Positions 22,027-36,320 of a stretch of 64,000 bases of DNA are shown here, in pieces; positions within the stretch are counted from its first letter, which is position 1, and every line of letters begins with the position of its first letter. Source of the stretch: Codonopsis lanceolata (taxonomy: Eukaryota; Streptophyta; Magnoliopsida; Asterales; Campanulaceae); assembly GCA_013146195.2 (NCBI GenBank), contig CM028381.1, positions 94,567,255-94,631,254 of the forward strand, given 5' to 3'. Made by a program: the position numbers and the translations under genes. The notes beneath the pieces were generated by a model. The model searched no databases. It saw only the letters and a program-made list of their open reading frames with translations, and was not told where the DNA came from.

Positions 22027-23250
22027 ATCACGCCCCAAATCTCCCTACCTCAGACACAACTCAGGGCGTGAACTATATGTTGTTAACTCATACTTAACAC
22101 CTGTAATAAACACTTAAACAAGAATACCTTTTAAAGAGACTATCTGTTGGTACTCAAAGTAATTTCACAACTTTATACGTTGAGTCTCAAAGAGACTATC
22201 AAACATTTACAAACTCATAACGGTTTATAATACAACAAAAGAAGACAACAAGTCTTCAAATACTCAGGCCAACCACTGAATACACTGCGTCATTACCAAG
22301 ATTGTTATCCAAAAGGATACCACCTCTCGCACTATGGCATTCCCTTCTCTACATGCGATTACTTCTTCACATGGCTGGGATATAAGGAAAAGAAAATAAG
22401 GAAAGGGTGAGTCAAAACTCAGTAAGGTTCATGTGTACTTATGTATACCATGCATGTGTGCAATAATATGTGCAACATCCATGCCATGATGTTACATAAA
22501 GCATACTAAAAAACTTTCAATGTATCACAATCAAATCTCACATAAACATAGGTCTTTAATCACTTAAGTATATAAGGTTGAGATACATCTCCAACCATCT
22601 GTTTCCCCTTACACCACTTGCTCTATCTTGTTCTCGTTTTCATTTCAAATACACAATCCTGGGGAGAAGTCATTCACGAGGCTAGGTATCTACAACCCAA
22701 AGCAAGTTGTGAAGACAAAGCTATTACCCATGAGGGGTAACCTTTACCTCACTTATGGCCATAACTGAGGGGTTAATACATGCCAAATCAAAACTCTGCT
22801 GCTAACCTGCACTGCTCTCCACCCCGTGACCAAGTTAGAGGTAGTTTTGATGCCTATCGTATACGTTTCTGTGTTCATTTTAGTCATACTCTGATTCACA
22901 TGTAACACCCTTTGGGATGTTTAAGCCATTTCATCTCTCTAACTTTCTTATTCACTTTCATGTTCACTAAATTCCACATTCTCAGGATACAAAGAACTAT
23001 AAAAAAAAAAGGTCATTGTTACCATCAACCAACAAACTCAACTAAACATATTCCATGGTATTCTAAAATTTGCACACACACGCATACACACCTTATCAGT
23101 ACAAGTTAATGTTCACATAATAAATTTCATTTACACTTGGAACTTCTTACACAATACATCTACCACTTAGAAATGTCAATGAAGGTTTATATACCACAAG
23201 TTCATTATCTAAGAGTAATCATGAGTTACCTCGTGCAAACTTAAACTTTG
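22027..23250 (+). repeat. LTR-like repeat family R1, plus copy
   Basis: Starts TATCACGCCCCAAATCTCCC. It contains AAAGGGTGAGTCAAAACTCA (22404) and a TTACCCATGAGGGGTAACCT to TAACTGAGGGGTT block (22725-22775). The same three landmarks in the same order and spacing occur on the minus strand at 32628-31780. The length and TG/TA-TCACG start suggest a retrotransposon LTR; no coding sequence of this family is in the window. Confidence 0.6.
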
Positions 23251-24629
<1,379 letters not shown>

Positions 24630-24754
24630 TCTAAAAATAGATAGATAAATATCGGAGTTTTACTTAGGGACTCTTTTGAAGTCACAAATTAAGGGAAGGA
24701 ACATAGGGACTCTTTTGGAGTCACAAATTTAGGGAAAGAACATATACTAATCGT

Positions 24755-24762
<8 letters not shown>

Positions 24763-24791
<29 letters not shown>
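24763..24791. repeat. (GA)n microsatellite
   Basis: About 14 GA units. Confidence 0.9.
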
Positions 24792-24794
<3 letters not shown>

Positions 24795-25720
24795 TTCTTT
24801 GTGAAAGAATTGGTGATTCAAGCTAGAAGACTCCACTTTTTGCTACCTTTCTCTTCAATAAAGGTGTAGGGCTCATCAAGAGGAACACAAAGAGCCTTTA
24901 AGCTTCAAGTTCCAGTTGTGGAAATTCTCTCTTCAAGGTAAGGGGATACTTTTTCATGTATGTTCATGGGTTGAGGGTGAAATTGGGTCATATGAGGTTG
25001 GTAGATGATGATTTTGGTATGGGTTAAGCTCAAGCATGATTGAGCCATTAGATTATACTCACTTGGGTGGTATTTGGGGGATTTTGTACCTGTAATTATT
25101 GTGGGTTCAGCATGTTTAAAATGGGTTAGTGTTAGTTAGGGAACAACCGGTTGAAATGGGTGAGCTAGAACATAACCTTTGACGTAGAATAATCTCTGTT
25201 TTAGGCTAAATTCGTGGAAGTTCTATGATTGATCTACTTATGGTCTTGAACTGAATTTTGGATATGTTGTATTTGTATATGTTAGGTAACTCTCTATAAA
25301 TTTTCATTCAGTTTTGAGGTAGGGAAATATATCAATCGAGTTAAGGATTAACATGCGCATAGTGTTCTGTTATAAGAAATCTGGATTGAGGTTGTAACTT
25401 TTAGTGAATATAGGTCCGAATTGAGTGATTCAAAAGTGCTAAAATGTAATTCAGGATGTACAGTCTTGTAATATGCAAAAACTGTTGGATTTGGAGTTAG
25501 GTGAATATTTGATTAATTTTACAATATTGGTTTGCAGAAGTTAACAAGCATCATATTAATCTGTGTTGAATTATAGTTGATCTAAATGGAACTTGAGCTA
25601 CTGAACCATATTAAGAAGTTGTTAAGTTAATTTTAAATGAATGTTTGGGGTATGGTAACATTATAGCATTATAAGTGTTGAACCATCATAGAGTTATGAG
25701 TATTGAATCCAAGAGATATT
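24792..25720. other. No gene recognised
   Basis: AT-rich sequence up to the 5' LTR of the copia element; only short chance frames. Confidence 0.4.
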
Positions 25721-26220
25721 ATTTGGAAAAATTGTGTAATGTGAATGAAACCGTGCATTCTTGTGGCACAGATTTCTTTATAAGTCATTTGTGTAATGAC
25801 AAAGGTAATTGTGGAAACGTGTTCTACTCCATGAGAACATCAAAATCATATATTTATTTGTCTAATTTGGTGTTTGGATAAATAAATTATGATTGATTAA
25901 AGTGTGGTGTTGGAAGTGGGTTTATACCACATTATGAAAATAACAAAAGCTTGGGTGATTTATATACAAGTGTCTTATGTGTTAAAGGTAAGCTTGTGTA
26001 GAATAGAGGCTCTCATATGCGAGCGCGTCCCACAGACACGAATGTGAGACCAAATTTGCCTATTCAGACTGACTCACATTTAATTATCAGTATTGATTAC
26101 CACAGTCTTTATGTCAGTTCGCCAGTACACATCAAAGCAATAACGATTTCATTCGTCTCCTTTATTTCTGTAATTTGTATATACATTTCCCTGTATATTA
26201 TTTCTAACAATCTTATAACA
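25721..26220 (+). mobile_element. 5' LTR of Ty1/copia element 1
   Basis: Aligns base for base with the 3' LTR from 30181, sharing GAAAAATTGTGTAATGTGAA and GTGGTGTTGGAAGTGGGTTT. It lacks a block of about 60 bases present in the 3' copy (30470-30530), lost between short CTC repeats. No canonical Met-tRNA primer site follows. Confidence 0.8.
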
Positions 26221-26325
26221 GATCAGTGTTGTTATCTTGGATAACAGTAGACCCTTCTAAGGGAAAAATCATACTTTATACAAAATTGCATAATTGTGTA
26301 TTCTGACTTTGTTCATATTTCAGAT

Positions 26326-29300
26326 ATGACAAGTGAACTTAATACTCAAACTATTGGAAACAAGACTAATGTGTTGAACCCAACGACCTCCAATCCAGCA
26401 TTGACCAATGCTACTATGACTCAGATTGTGACAAATCTTACTGTCCCGGTGCATCATAGCAAGAAACCAGAGAAGTTCAATGACTTGAATTTCAAGCGAT
26501 GGCAGCAAAAGATGCTGTTCTACTTGACCACCTTGAACTTAGCGAGGTTTCTGAAAGAAGATCCTCTTAATGTGGGTGAGAATCAAAAAGATGTCCAAGC
26601 TGCAAGTGTTGTGGATGCATGGAATCATTATGATTTCCTTTCTAGAAACTATCTATAAAATGGGTTAACAGACTCATTGTACAATGTTTACCGCAATAAG
26701 AAAACAACAAAGGAGTTGTGGACATCGTTGGACCACAAGTATACATCCGAGGATACTGGAGACAAAAAGTTTATTGTTGGCCGCTTCTTGGATTATAAAA
26801 TGGTGGATTCCATGACTGTCTACAGTCAAGTGCAAGAACTGCAAGTAATTATGCACGAGATTTAAGCTAAAGGGATGGTTGTGAGTGAAACCTTCCAAGT
26901 GGATGCAATGATTGAAAAATTAATTGCCTCAAGCTTGGAAAGATTTCAAGAACTATCTGCAACATAAGCGAAAGGAGATGAATGTTGATCGAACAACTTA
27001 TTGTCGGGCTTTGTATTGAAGAAGACAACCGTGGTTCTGAAAAGAAGACATTCATTCATGTGCTGCTAAAGTCAACATGGTAGAGCATGGCCAAAGCTCA
27101 AAAGGTAAAGGCAAGGTTGCTGCTGGAAAAGGGTTCAATTTGGGACCTAAGGGAGAAATGTCTAAGAAGAGATTTTCTGGAAAGTGCTACAACTGTGGTG
27201 GCACGGGTTACAAAGCCAGGCCTTGTAAGAAACCAAGAAGAGATCGTGAAGCAAACATGGTGGATGACATCTCTCAAGACGTATCGAACCTCAACCTTGC
27301 TGCGGTTGTCACATAAGTGAACTTGGTGGGTTCAAACCCCAATCAATGGTGGATCGACACTGGTGCCAGCAAACATGTGTTCTCCAACAGGGAGATGTTC
27401 AGTACCTTTAAAGCTGCTGAGAATTGTGAGAAGATCTTTATGGGAAATTCTGCCACTTCTGAAGTCAAAGGTAATTGCAAAGTGGTGCTGAAGATGGCGT
27501 CCGAAAAGGAACTGACTCTCAACAATGTACTCTACGTACCATATATGCGGAAGAGCTTAGTGTTCGAAACTTTTCTGGTGAAACATGGCTTCCGTATTGT
27601 GTTTGAGTCACATGTTGTAACTCTGTCTAATAGCTTGTTTGGTGGAGCGTTTTGGTCAAAACGCTGGCAAAAAACGCAGCGTTTTCTCTTTAAAAGTGTT
27701 TCAATGCAGCGTTTTAAAATGCTACGTTTTAAAAATGTGCAGTGTTTTAAAATGCTCCAATTTGGAGCGTTTTAAAAATATGCTGCATTTACAACTACTT
27801 TGTTTATGAAAAATAGCGTTTTGAAATAGTTTTCCAAAAGTGTTTATAAAAATAAAACTGCGTTTTGAAAATGTTGCGTTTTAAAAACGCTCCATTTAGA
27901 AAAAGCTGCATTTTCAAAACGCTGCACTAGACGAGGCCTAAGAATGTAATGTTTTTTTTTTTGGAAAAGGGTACGTAACTGATGGGATGTTTAAGCTCAG
28001 TGTAATGGTTGTTAAACCAAAAGGCAATAATAATAAGAATACGTCTTTTGTTTATTTGCTTGAGTCTTCCTATGTGTGGCATGGTAGACTAGGACATGTT
28101 AATTATGGAACCCTGCGCAGGTTAATTAACATGAATTATATACCTAAATTCCAAATCAATTCCAAACACAAGTGTGAAGCTTGTGTAGAGGTAAAGTTAA
28201 CAAGGACATCATTTCATACTATTGAAAGAAATAGTGAACCACTTGACTTAATTCGCACTAATGTGTGTGATTTTAAAGATGAAGCTATATAAAAGTTTAT
28301 TCTCTATAAAACTGAGGTTAACTCAACAGAAAGGTTAGGATGCTAAGAAGTGATCATGGAGGTGAGTATGAGTTACTATTTGCTACACACTATGCTGAGC
28401 ATGATATCATCCACGAAACAACAACACCTTATGCACCTAAACAAAATGACATTGCAGAACGCAAAAATCGAACTATTAAAGAGATAATGAATGTCATGTT
28501 GTTAAGTTCTAGATTGCCACAGAACATGTGGGGAGTAGCTGTGCTGTCACCTAATTACCTTTTAAATAAGGTACCCCACAAGAAGCTTGACGAAAGCCCC
28601 TATGAGATGTGGCATGGAAGATTTCCATCCTACAAATACTTGCGAGTGTGGGGGTGTCTTGCTAAGGTTGCTATTCCTTTACCTAAAAGGGTGAAAGTAG
28701 GACCAACAACTGTTGATTGCCTATTCATTGGTTATGCACATAACAGCAGTGCCTATCGATTTATTGTCCATGATTCTAAAATTATAGACATACACGAGAA
28801 TACCATAATGGAATCGAGAAATTTGACATAAAAGATATGGGGTTAGCTGATGTAATCCTTGGAGTAAAAATTTCTAGAATTTCAAGTGGACTCACTTTAA
28901 GTCAGTCACACTACGTGGAGAAAATTATTGAGAAATTTAGCTGGGGTGACATTGCAATAGCTAGAACTCCCATTGATACAAGTCTACATCTATCAAATTA
29001 TAGAGGTGAGGCTATCTCTCAGGTAGAATACTCAAGAATCAAAGGAATTCTGATGTACTTAATGAGTTGTACAAGGTTAGATATTACCTATGTTGTGAGC
29101 AATCCTGGGAATTATCATTGGAAAGCGATAGTTAGAGTACTAAGGTACTTAAGATATACTCGTGATTATGGACTGCACAATACAAAAGATCCAATAGTTA
29201 TCGAAGGATACTATGATACAAATTGGATCTCAAATATTAAAGACTCAAGGTCTACTAGTGGATTTGTATTCACTTTGGCAAGTGCAGCCATATCATGCAA

Positions 29301-29683
29301 AACTTCTAAGTAGACTGTCATAGCTAGATCCACGATGGAGTATGAGTTTATAGCTTTAGACAAAAGTGATGAAGAGGCTGAATGGCTACATCAATTCTTA
29401 GAAGATGTTCCAAGATGAACAAAAACCTGTGCCAACAATATGCATACATTGTGATAGTCAATTAGCAATTGGTAGGGCACAGAGTAATATGTACAATGGT
29501 AAGTCTAGACATATACGTTGTAGACATAATACCATTAGACAACTGCTGTCAACTGGAACTATCTCTATTGACTATGTGAAGTCAAAGGATAATTTAGCGG
29601 ATCTATTAACCAAAGGGTTAAATAGAGAGTTAGTTGATAAGTATTCCAAAGGAATAAGACTTAAGCCTCTAGATATGAGTTGA
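26326..29683 (+). pseudogene. Ty1/copia element 1 gag-pol, degraded
   Basis: Domain order is copia-like. Gag starts at the ATG at 26326 (MTSELNTQTI) and has stops at 26656 and 26862. A zinc knuckle near 27184 reads CYNCGGTGYKARPC, with Tyr in place of His. The protease is WWIDTGASKHVFS (27349). A 308-base MITE follows inside the next domain. Pre-integrase HGRLGH (28081) and CEAC lead to an integrase whose first expected Asp reads Asn (RTNVCD, 28254), with about 35 codons missing after it. The second Asp (RSDHGGEY) and the Glu (AERKNRT) are present. At about 28826 integrase jumps into the end of RT (FDIKDMGLADVILGVKI), so the RT catalytic core is deleted. RNase H continues to 29683. The element is non-functional. 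Confidence 0.92.
27631..27938. mobile_element. PIF/Harbinger-type MITE inside copia element 1
   Basis: 308 bases flanked by TAA on both sides (27628-27630, 27939-27941), the 3-base duplication typical of Harbinger elements. Ends: TAGCTTGTTTGGTGGAGCGT and, reverse complement of the right end, GGCCTCGTCTAGTGCAGCGT, which align without gaps. The interior is packed with AAAACGC/GCGTTTT words. The copia reading frame resumes right after it (KGYVTDGMFKL). Confidence 0.85.
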
Positions 29684-30180
29684 TACAATGGAATCCCAAC
29701 CTTGTTGACTAGAGATCCCAAGATCTAGGTTCAAAGGGACAACCTAATTGTAAAAAGACTCTTAGCTTTATTGTGGGAGTCATCCCTTGTAACTGTGATA
29801 TTTGTGTGTAAGAGGATAATCATATGGCTTTTAATGATTCCTAAGTAAGAATCACCCATGTGAGAGAAAAATGGGGCCGCTTCAAAGAGAATTGTGTGAG
29901 GCTCAATTCTTAGACCCTTTCACTGAACCAGGTGTATGTTCAAGGCCATGCATGAACATAGATATGAGAACTGAATTGTGTTAGGAAGATTCATGTGTGA
30001 AGTATATGATCGTTTACACAAACGGCAGAACAGTTCAAAGACATCATGTCTACTGATTAGCCAGTAAAGTAAATATACTCTTACAAGGGAATGTTCAAAG
30101 GGTTACACCTATCAATCCTAAGCAGGTTTCAACCACTGGACATTATCACCAAATTTGTCAATTTCCTTCATGTGGGGGAT
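29684..30180. other. 3' untranslated part of copia element 1
   Basis: Noncoding. It ends in the polypurine tract TGTGGGGGAT (30171-30180) directly before the 3' LTR. Confidence 0.7.
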
Positions 30181-30650
30181 TGTTAGAAAAATTGTGTAAT
30201 GTGAATGAAATTGTGCATTCTTCTGGCACAGATTTCTTTATGAGTCATTTGTGTAATGACAAAGGTAATTGTGGAAACGCGTTCTACTCCGTGAGAACAT
30301 CGAAATCATATATTTATTTATCTAATTTGGTGTTTGGATGAATAAGTTATGATTGATTACAGTGTGGTGTTGGAAGTGGGTTTATCCCACATTGTAAAAA
30401 TAACAAAAGCTTGTGGTTTATATACAAGTGTTTTATGTGTTAAAGGTAAGCTTGTATAGAATAGAGGCTCTCTCTCGCGTGCGCTCGCACAGGGGGTGCA
30501 AATCATGGTCCAATTTAGCATTCGGACTACCGTACTCATGTACGAGCGCATCCCGTGGACACGAATGTCAGATCAAATTTTCCTACTCAGACTAACTCAC
30601 ATTTTATTATTTTTTTCATTTAGTTTTTGTAACTCCAGCTTTAAATATTG
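30181..30650 (+). mobile_element. 3' LTR of Ty1/copia element 1
   Basis: Starts TGTTAGAAAAATTGTG after the polypurine tract. It is homologous to 25721-26220, but its distal end is rearranged or deleted after about 30605. Confidence 0.8.
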
Positions 30651-31259
30651 TGATTGATTGTAGAACCATTATGGAAATCAATAATTAAAACACGACAACA
30701 TCGGGTGTAAACTGTAAGTACTGTGCTGGACTGAGATGAATGAAGTCTCTGATGATAGCACATCCGACAATTCATGTACTAGTTAGCGGTAGCCTTCTTA
30801 ATCTCTCTCTCTCTCTAATAATTATGTGTACGATCTTTTCTCAGTAATTTGTCACAGCTTCCAGGGCTACGCCCTCTCTTATTTATACATGCAACCCATG
30901 ACCTAGAAACCTTGTAGAATAAGAAAACCACTTACCATAAAAGAGTTAATATATTAGTGCAATAAAATTGGACATTAACTTAACACAAATAGACTTAACA
31001 TTGGAGAAGGATTCCTTACCAAAAATGAAGGTAGTTTAGGCGTGTCTTGTTACACAAGACAGACGACACAAACACTGCCGTGTTAACAAGAACACAAAAC
31101 TCTAATATTCTAACAATTTATAAACCCTAAAAACCAATTAAATATAATCTCCAAAATAACCTTTCTATAAAAGGTGCAACAATAATAATTAATCAAAGTA
31201 AATACCAAGAAAGGCAAAACAAATAATTAATTAAAATGAAACATTTAGATAGCTTAATA
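30651..31259. other. No gene recognised
   Basis: AT-rich noncoding sequence, with a short CT repeat near 30800. Confidence 0.4.
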
Positions 31260-32628
31260 ACTCAATTAATCAATATCCAACACCTACATTGGTAATTATT
31301 TGATATTTGATTTGAGTTTTATTGTGAAACTCTTGAATTGTCTGGTCAAGTTGACATTGTTAAGTGATAGAGGTGTTACATATGGGACTTTCCAAAGTTA
31401 GTTAAGTGAACATCTTTGTGAACATTGACTTGTGTTGGTGAAAAAGTGTAAGTGCATATAAAGGAACAACATGAAACATTATCTTGGATTATGAAACCTA
31501 CTTGTGAAATTGAATTAATAGTATGGATATAACATACTTGAAACTTCTCCATGTGTTAATACCCTAGTTATGGAATTATACTATTGAATGGTATTCGTGA
31601 GTTTACTTTATAACTCATTGTTGAATTATATGTTTACCTTCAATAATCATTGAACAATTCAATGTGATAAAGGTAATAGCTTGGCTACAATCTAAACACC
31701 AATGGTGTATATGTGAATAACAATGTGTATATGGTATGAGTAATTTTGTGATCAAAACAACAAGCATGAAACGTTATCTAATAGGCGTCAAGACTACTTT
31801 TGACTTGGTCAAGGGGCGGAGATGAGCAATGTCAGTTAGTAATGAAGTCTTGATTTGGCTTAAACCCCTCAGTCACATCCATGACTGAGGTTAAGGTTAC
31901 CCATGTTTAGGTAATAGATTTGTAGATCACATATGTTTGGGCCGGGGTTGTGGGGACCCGACCATGTGATTGAATTTTCCCAGGCTATAACAATATAAGT
32001 TTAAGAAATGATCGTGAAAGTTCAAGCTACAACAACAATGCTGGGGTGTAAGGTTGGAAGTGATTGGCAAGAGATGTTTCTTGACCCCGTGATCTTGGTA
32101 AACTCTTTGTGTTTCTATATCGCACTTATATGAGCATGAGATCTTATTACTCGTGATGAGTCACGGTATTAACTGGTATGAGACAATGAATACTTTAAAC
32201 GGGCTATGTAGTGATAGGACTTGATTGTTAAATATATTAAAATTATTTGAAAGTTATTGCGTGACGTGATATTGTATTAATATGTTCATGCATAACATAC
32301 ATAAATTGTTAAACATTACTGAGTCTGTGACTCACCCTTTCTATGTTTTTCTTTTTTTTTAGACAACAGAGCGTACGAGCCTCGTGTGTGAAGTGAGAAA
32401 AGCTCGGGAAGTTAGAGGGAAATTTTGAGTAGATATGTGGTTGTAGTATCTGTAAATATAAGAATGGTTTAGTATGTAATATTCTATAGTTAATATTTTT
32501 TTTAGCTGTACAGTTGGACTAGTAATGGTGGAACACTTGATTTTTGTGATTTTGAGTAAGTTAATAACCTGTAGTTCACGTCTCGAATTGGAGCCAGGTT
32601 AGGGTAAATTTGGGACGTGACAATAATG
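31260..32628 (-). repeat. LTR-like repeat family R1, minus copy
   Basis: On the minus strand it starts TGTCACGTCCCAAATTTACC (32624) and has AAAGGGTGAGTCACAGACTC (near 32340) and TTACCTAAACATGGGTAACC to GACTGAGGGGTTT (31915-31865), matching the plus copy at 22027. The two copies are inverted relative to each other and are only partly similar. Confidence 0.6.
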
Positions 32629-33127
32629 AACATTCACAAGTAAGAATTCTCTTACCAAGTAGAAGTACAAATTAACCGATAAAATAAGAATATATTCTTA
32701 GCTCCTTGTGTAGCCCTTACAAGGCAAGCAACTTTAATGAAGGTCACAATAGTAAAAGATGAAGTTTTAATGCCTAACTCACAACAAATCCATCATGGAG
32801 ACCCCTCTTTGAACTCTCTCACATTTTATGTGTATTGTTAGCCCCAAATGAGACTTAATGAAGGGTATATAAGGTAGTAAGGTTCCGTTTGTTTCACGAA
32901 AAATGACTCCTAAAAAATATTTTCCTCATATTTCAGTGTTTGGTAACCCTTGGGGGCAATTGCCCCAGACCCCTAAGGGTGTATCCGCCACTGATGCTAA
33001 ACACACATGGTTATCAGTTAACACATATTTGAAATTCTCGGGTGTTACAATAAAGCTACTGAATAGATATTAACATTATGTTCAACCAGTATGTTTATAA
33101 CTTAAGAACAAAGTTACTCATAAAATA
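32629..33127. other. Noncoding, with a hAT-like terminal relic
   Basis: At 32955-32995 the minus strand reads TCAGTGGCGGATACACCC, followed by TAGGGGTCTGGGGCAATTG, resembling the end of CAGTGGCGGA-type hAT elements. No partner end was found. Confidence 0.3.
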
Positions 33128-33129
33128 TA

Positions 33130-33369
33130 CTCCCTCCGTTCCACCTAAAGAGTCCTCATTTGAAAAGTCTAATTATTAAGAGATATATTAATGTCATTAA
33201 AGTTAGTCATAATTACAAAAATAGTTAAGCACAAACAATATACTTACAATACAAGTGGAGGGTAATGATGAAATGTTATAGAAATTGTAAGCATAATTTT
33301 TAAAAGTAGACTCTTAGAGTGAAACATCCCAAAATAGTATAGTAGACTCTTTGCATGGAACGAAGGGAT
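33130..33369. mobile_element. Stowaway-type MITE
   Basis: 240 bases between TA dinucleotides. Left end CTCCCTCCGTTCCACC; reverse complement of the right end ATCCCTTCGTTCCATGC. This is the classical Stowaway (Tc1/mariner) end sequence with a TA target. Confidence 0.88.
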
Positions 33370-33371
33370 TA

Positions 33372-34479
33372 TATAATACGAGAATATAACAAATTTCATA
33401 CATTGTATGCATATATTCAAATCTACAAGTTTGCTATGAAGTAAAACAATTTAAGGAACACAATATAATAGATTTTCATTGAATTCAACGATGTCGACCA
33501 ATAGTAGACTTGCTTAGTACATAACTTAAGACACTTTAATCCTTTCGAACTAGCTAGTAAAAAGAAAATGACAAACAAGGAAAGCTAATCTTTTAAGAAG
33601 CCTGATGAGCAGGAAGATGCTCCTACAAGATCATGTTTGATAGATTATTGACGAATTAGCTTACTTCTAAGTTATAATGACAACAAATATTTGAATAAAT
33701 TGGGGGTAATAAACCGTCCACCTGTGACAAGCTGTTATCATTGGTTGCTCTTACAATGAAGTATAAGCACATGAATACAATATGGAAAGGATTCTCATAC
33801 TACATATTCATTCTCTTTCTCATTCCAGTCAAGAGGCTTCAAGTAACTTGATCTTTGTTCAAAAGAATGTGATATGAAGCAGTGGGACTCAGTCTTTTGA
33901 GTGAGTGAAAACCACAGATCAAGTGTGTGTCTACTGTCGTAGTAAATTCTACTCACTTTTCCAAAAACTCAACCAAGAGTGCTTGACGTCAACTCTCGCT
34001 CTTAGTTGATACTTGGAGTCTTCAGTTGAATTGTTTTGGAATGTTTTTTAATGATAGAGACGATCATGTAACCGATGGAGACTTGGATGATTGTAACTGT
34101 TAGATTGAAGGTACTGGTGTAGTAGAATACACCCGATGGACTGTTGGTTAGGATTCTCTTAAAGATCTAGACGTATTCTTGTCTTGGAATCAGAGTGAAA
34201 AGGCTACTAGACATGACGTGATAGTGTAGCCTATCATAAAAGTGACTTGGTGTTGGTGACACCTGAAATTAGCCGAACTCATTAAAAGAGTTAACACCAA
34301 AGAGGCAAGTATCAAATATACAAAATAAACGTATTGATGTTGATACTCCAAAGTCAACATTAATGAACTTGACAGGTATCTTATAATATATGAGAAGATA
34401 GCTTGGAAGATATATACTTGATATGAATTTATAAGGGAGATTCAAACACGCAGCGAAATTGCTAGGAAGAAGACGGATT
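33372..34479. other. No gene recognised
   Basis: AT-rich intergenic sequence without recognisable signals. GGTGACACCT at 34256 recurs at 34481 and may mark a short terminal repeat. Confidence 0.35.
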
Positions 34480-35400
34480 GGTGACACCTCGACTCAATGA
34501 AATCAATCCCAAAGAGAACCTTGGTATAGAAACCGCAACCCAAACTTAAGACGACCACGCGAACCTCGGTTTAAGGTTTACGCCACAATTGGTATGAATT
34601 CCAATTGATAAGTTAAAAGGTTTGAACGCCACGAACAAGTCCGATAAGTTCACAAGTTCACAAAGAACTTAAGTTGAAAGAACTCACAAACTATATTAAT
34701 CAAGGTGTCTTTTCTCTACAATGAAAGACCTATTTATAAGTTCGTGAAACCTACTCAAGCCAGGAAACTCGTAACTAATAATTAAGGAAACTATTACAAT
34801 GTAAACCCTAGCTTAAATCTTAAGTAAAAGCAGATTTCGGGGCAACGCGATCGCTTTGAGGAAAGTGACACAATCACTTTGGTGTTGGACACGGTCTTAG
34901 ATAAAGTGACGCGACCGCTTCATCCTTTGTGAAGTCCCAGAACTTCACGCGAGCAAGAACACGATCACTTCTCAATTTACTGAATTCCAGAGTCTGACGT
35001 GAGCAAGGACGCGACCGCTTGACCCTTTTGTTTGTTAAGCTCCATTAAATTTCGTTAGAGCCTCCGAAGTTGATCCTTATGCCTTGTATGCTATTGACCA
35101 TTTTTACGACATTGTCTTCACGATCCAAGACTCTTGATTCTAAATCGATGCTTCACGCATGAACAAATTCACCTCCTCACGAATCTTCTTTGCGTGAGCT
35201 CTTGTGATTGGTCCATTGGATGCTTGCATAGGCTTTGTAGTGTCATATAAATGATCAATACTTGTTTGATCCTCATAAGCATTTTAAATCCACTTTGATT
35301 TCTCTTGTTCGACACATTCTCAATGGTGGGTTCCGCGGTGCATAGCATAATATGCAAGTTAGTTCAAGACGTTAGCTTGCTGGTCTTCGTTTCCAAAAAC
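34480..35400 (-). mobile_element. Possible LTR with TATA box, minus orientation
   Basis: A minus-strand TATAAATAGG box lies at 34738-34729 near the left part. Upstream of it are four degenerate units with the core AAGCGGTCGCGTC (34840-35025). The likely 3' end is at GAGGTGTCACC (34480). No partner copy or target duplication was found, so it may be a solo LTR. Confidence 0.35.
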
Positions 35401-35993
35401 ACAATTGTTTCACAGCTGGTTGATTTGTTTAAGGAAGAGCGACCATACATACACAATTTATCCTAAGACATAATAATCATTACAAACAAATCACTAAATA
35501 TGAATATGCAAACGATCTTATACATTTGCATATGCATATTTCTTACAAAAAAACATCTAAGTTTTTTTTCACACTATATTTTATTTGTTTATTCCCCTAC
35601 TCAAAACATGGATTCTAACAACAATGATTTGGTTCAGCAGACATGCATTTTACGTATCTTCATTTCTAAAATTTGAATATATTTTATTAAAAACAGGTGT
35701 TGCATTTCATTAGGCTCCACCACCACGGGTGACCTTCCTTGAATTTTAATTTTTTTCCTTTAAAAAAAAATTAAATTGATGGGCAAAAAGGTAATTGACT
35801 GTAGGGCAAAAAGGTCATTTGGTAAGTCTTACGTGGGATGCAGGCGCCCACAGGGCCACAAGTAGCACATAAACACTCAATTCAAAATTAATCACTATCT
35901 TTCCAGTCACTCGGTCAGTTAAGCGCCTTCCATCCCCCAAACCTGAAGAACAACATAGTTACTGGTACCCGAGCCGGTGCCGGTGCCGGTGAA
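35401..35993 (+). promoter_or_regulatory. Upstream and 5' UTR region of the Lon-domain gene
   Basis: AT-rich DNA changes to a C-rich leader at about 35900-35993 just before the start codon (GGTGCCGGTGCCGGTGAA-ATG). No clear TATA box was seen, as is common for plant nuclear genes encoding plastid proteins. Confidence 0.4.
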
Positions 35994-36320
35994 ATGAGGA
36001 GTTGGGGAAGCAGCCTGAACGCGACCGTCGCTACTATTTCTACTTCCTCCTCCTCATCTTTTGTCTTCATTAATTATACTCCAAATTACTCCTTTAATCG
36101 TACCAGTCTTCCTCAAAATACCTTTCCTCCTCCTCCAAGAAGAAGAAGGAAAACAATAATCAACTCTCTCCGCCTCACCGACCACCATTTCGGAACCCAC
36201 CACCACCAGCTGGTTCACATTTGGAATCGCCCCAATAACATACGGTCCACCAGTCTCAGTCTCCATGCTGCTGCCTCCGCCTCATTAGACCTCCCGCTAC
36301 TTCCGTTTCCTGTAGACCAG
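35994..36320 (+). CDS. Lon-domain gene exon 1
   Basis: 109 codons from the ATG, with the presumed transit peptide (SSSSS run, PPPPRRRRK block near residues 46-54), ending LPFPVDQ before the donor GTGGGT. The ATG is the first in the C-rich leader. Confidence 0.9.
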
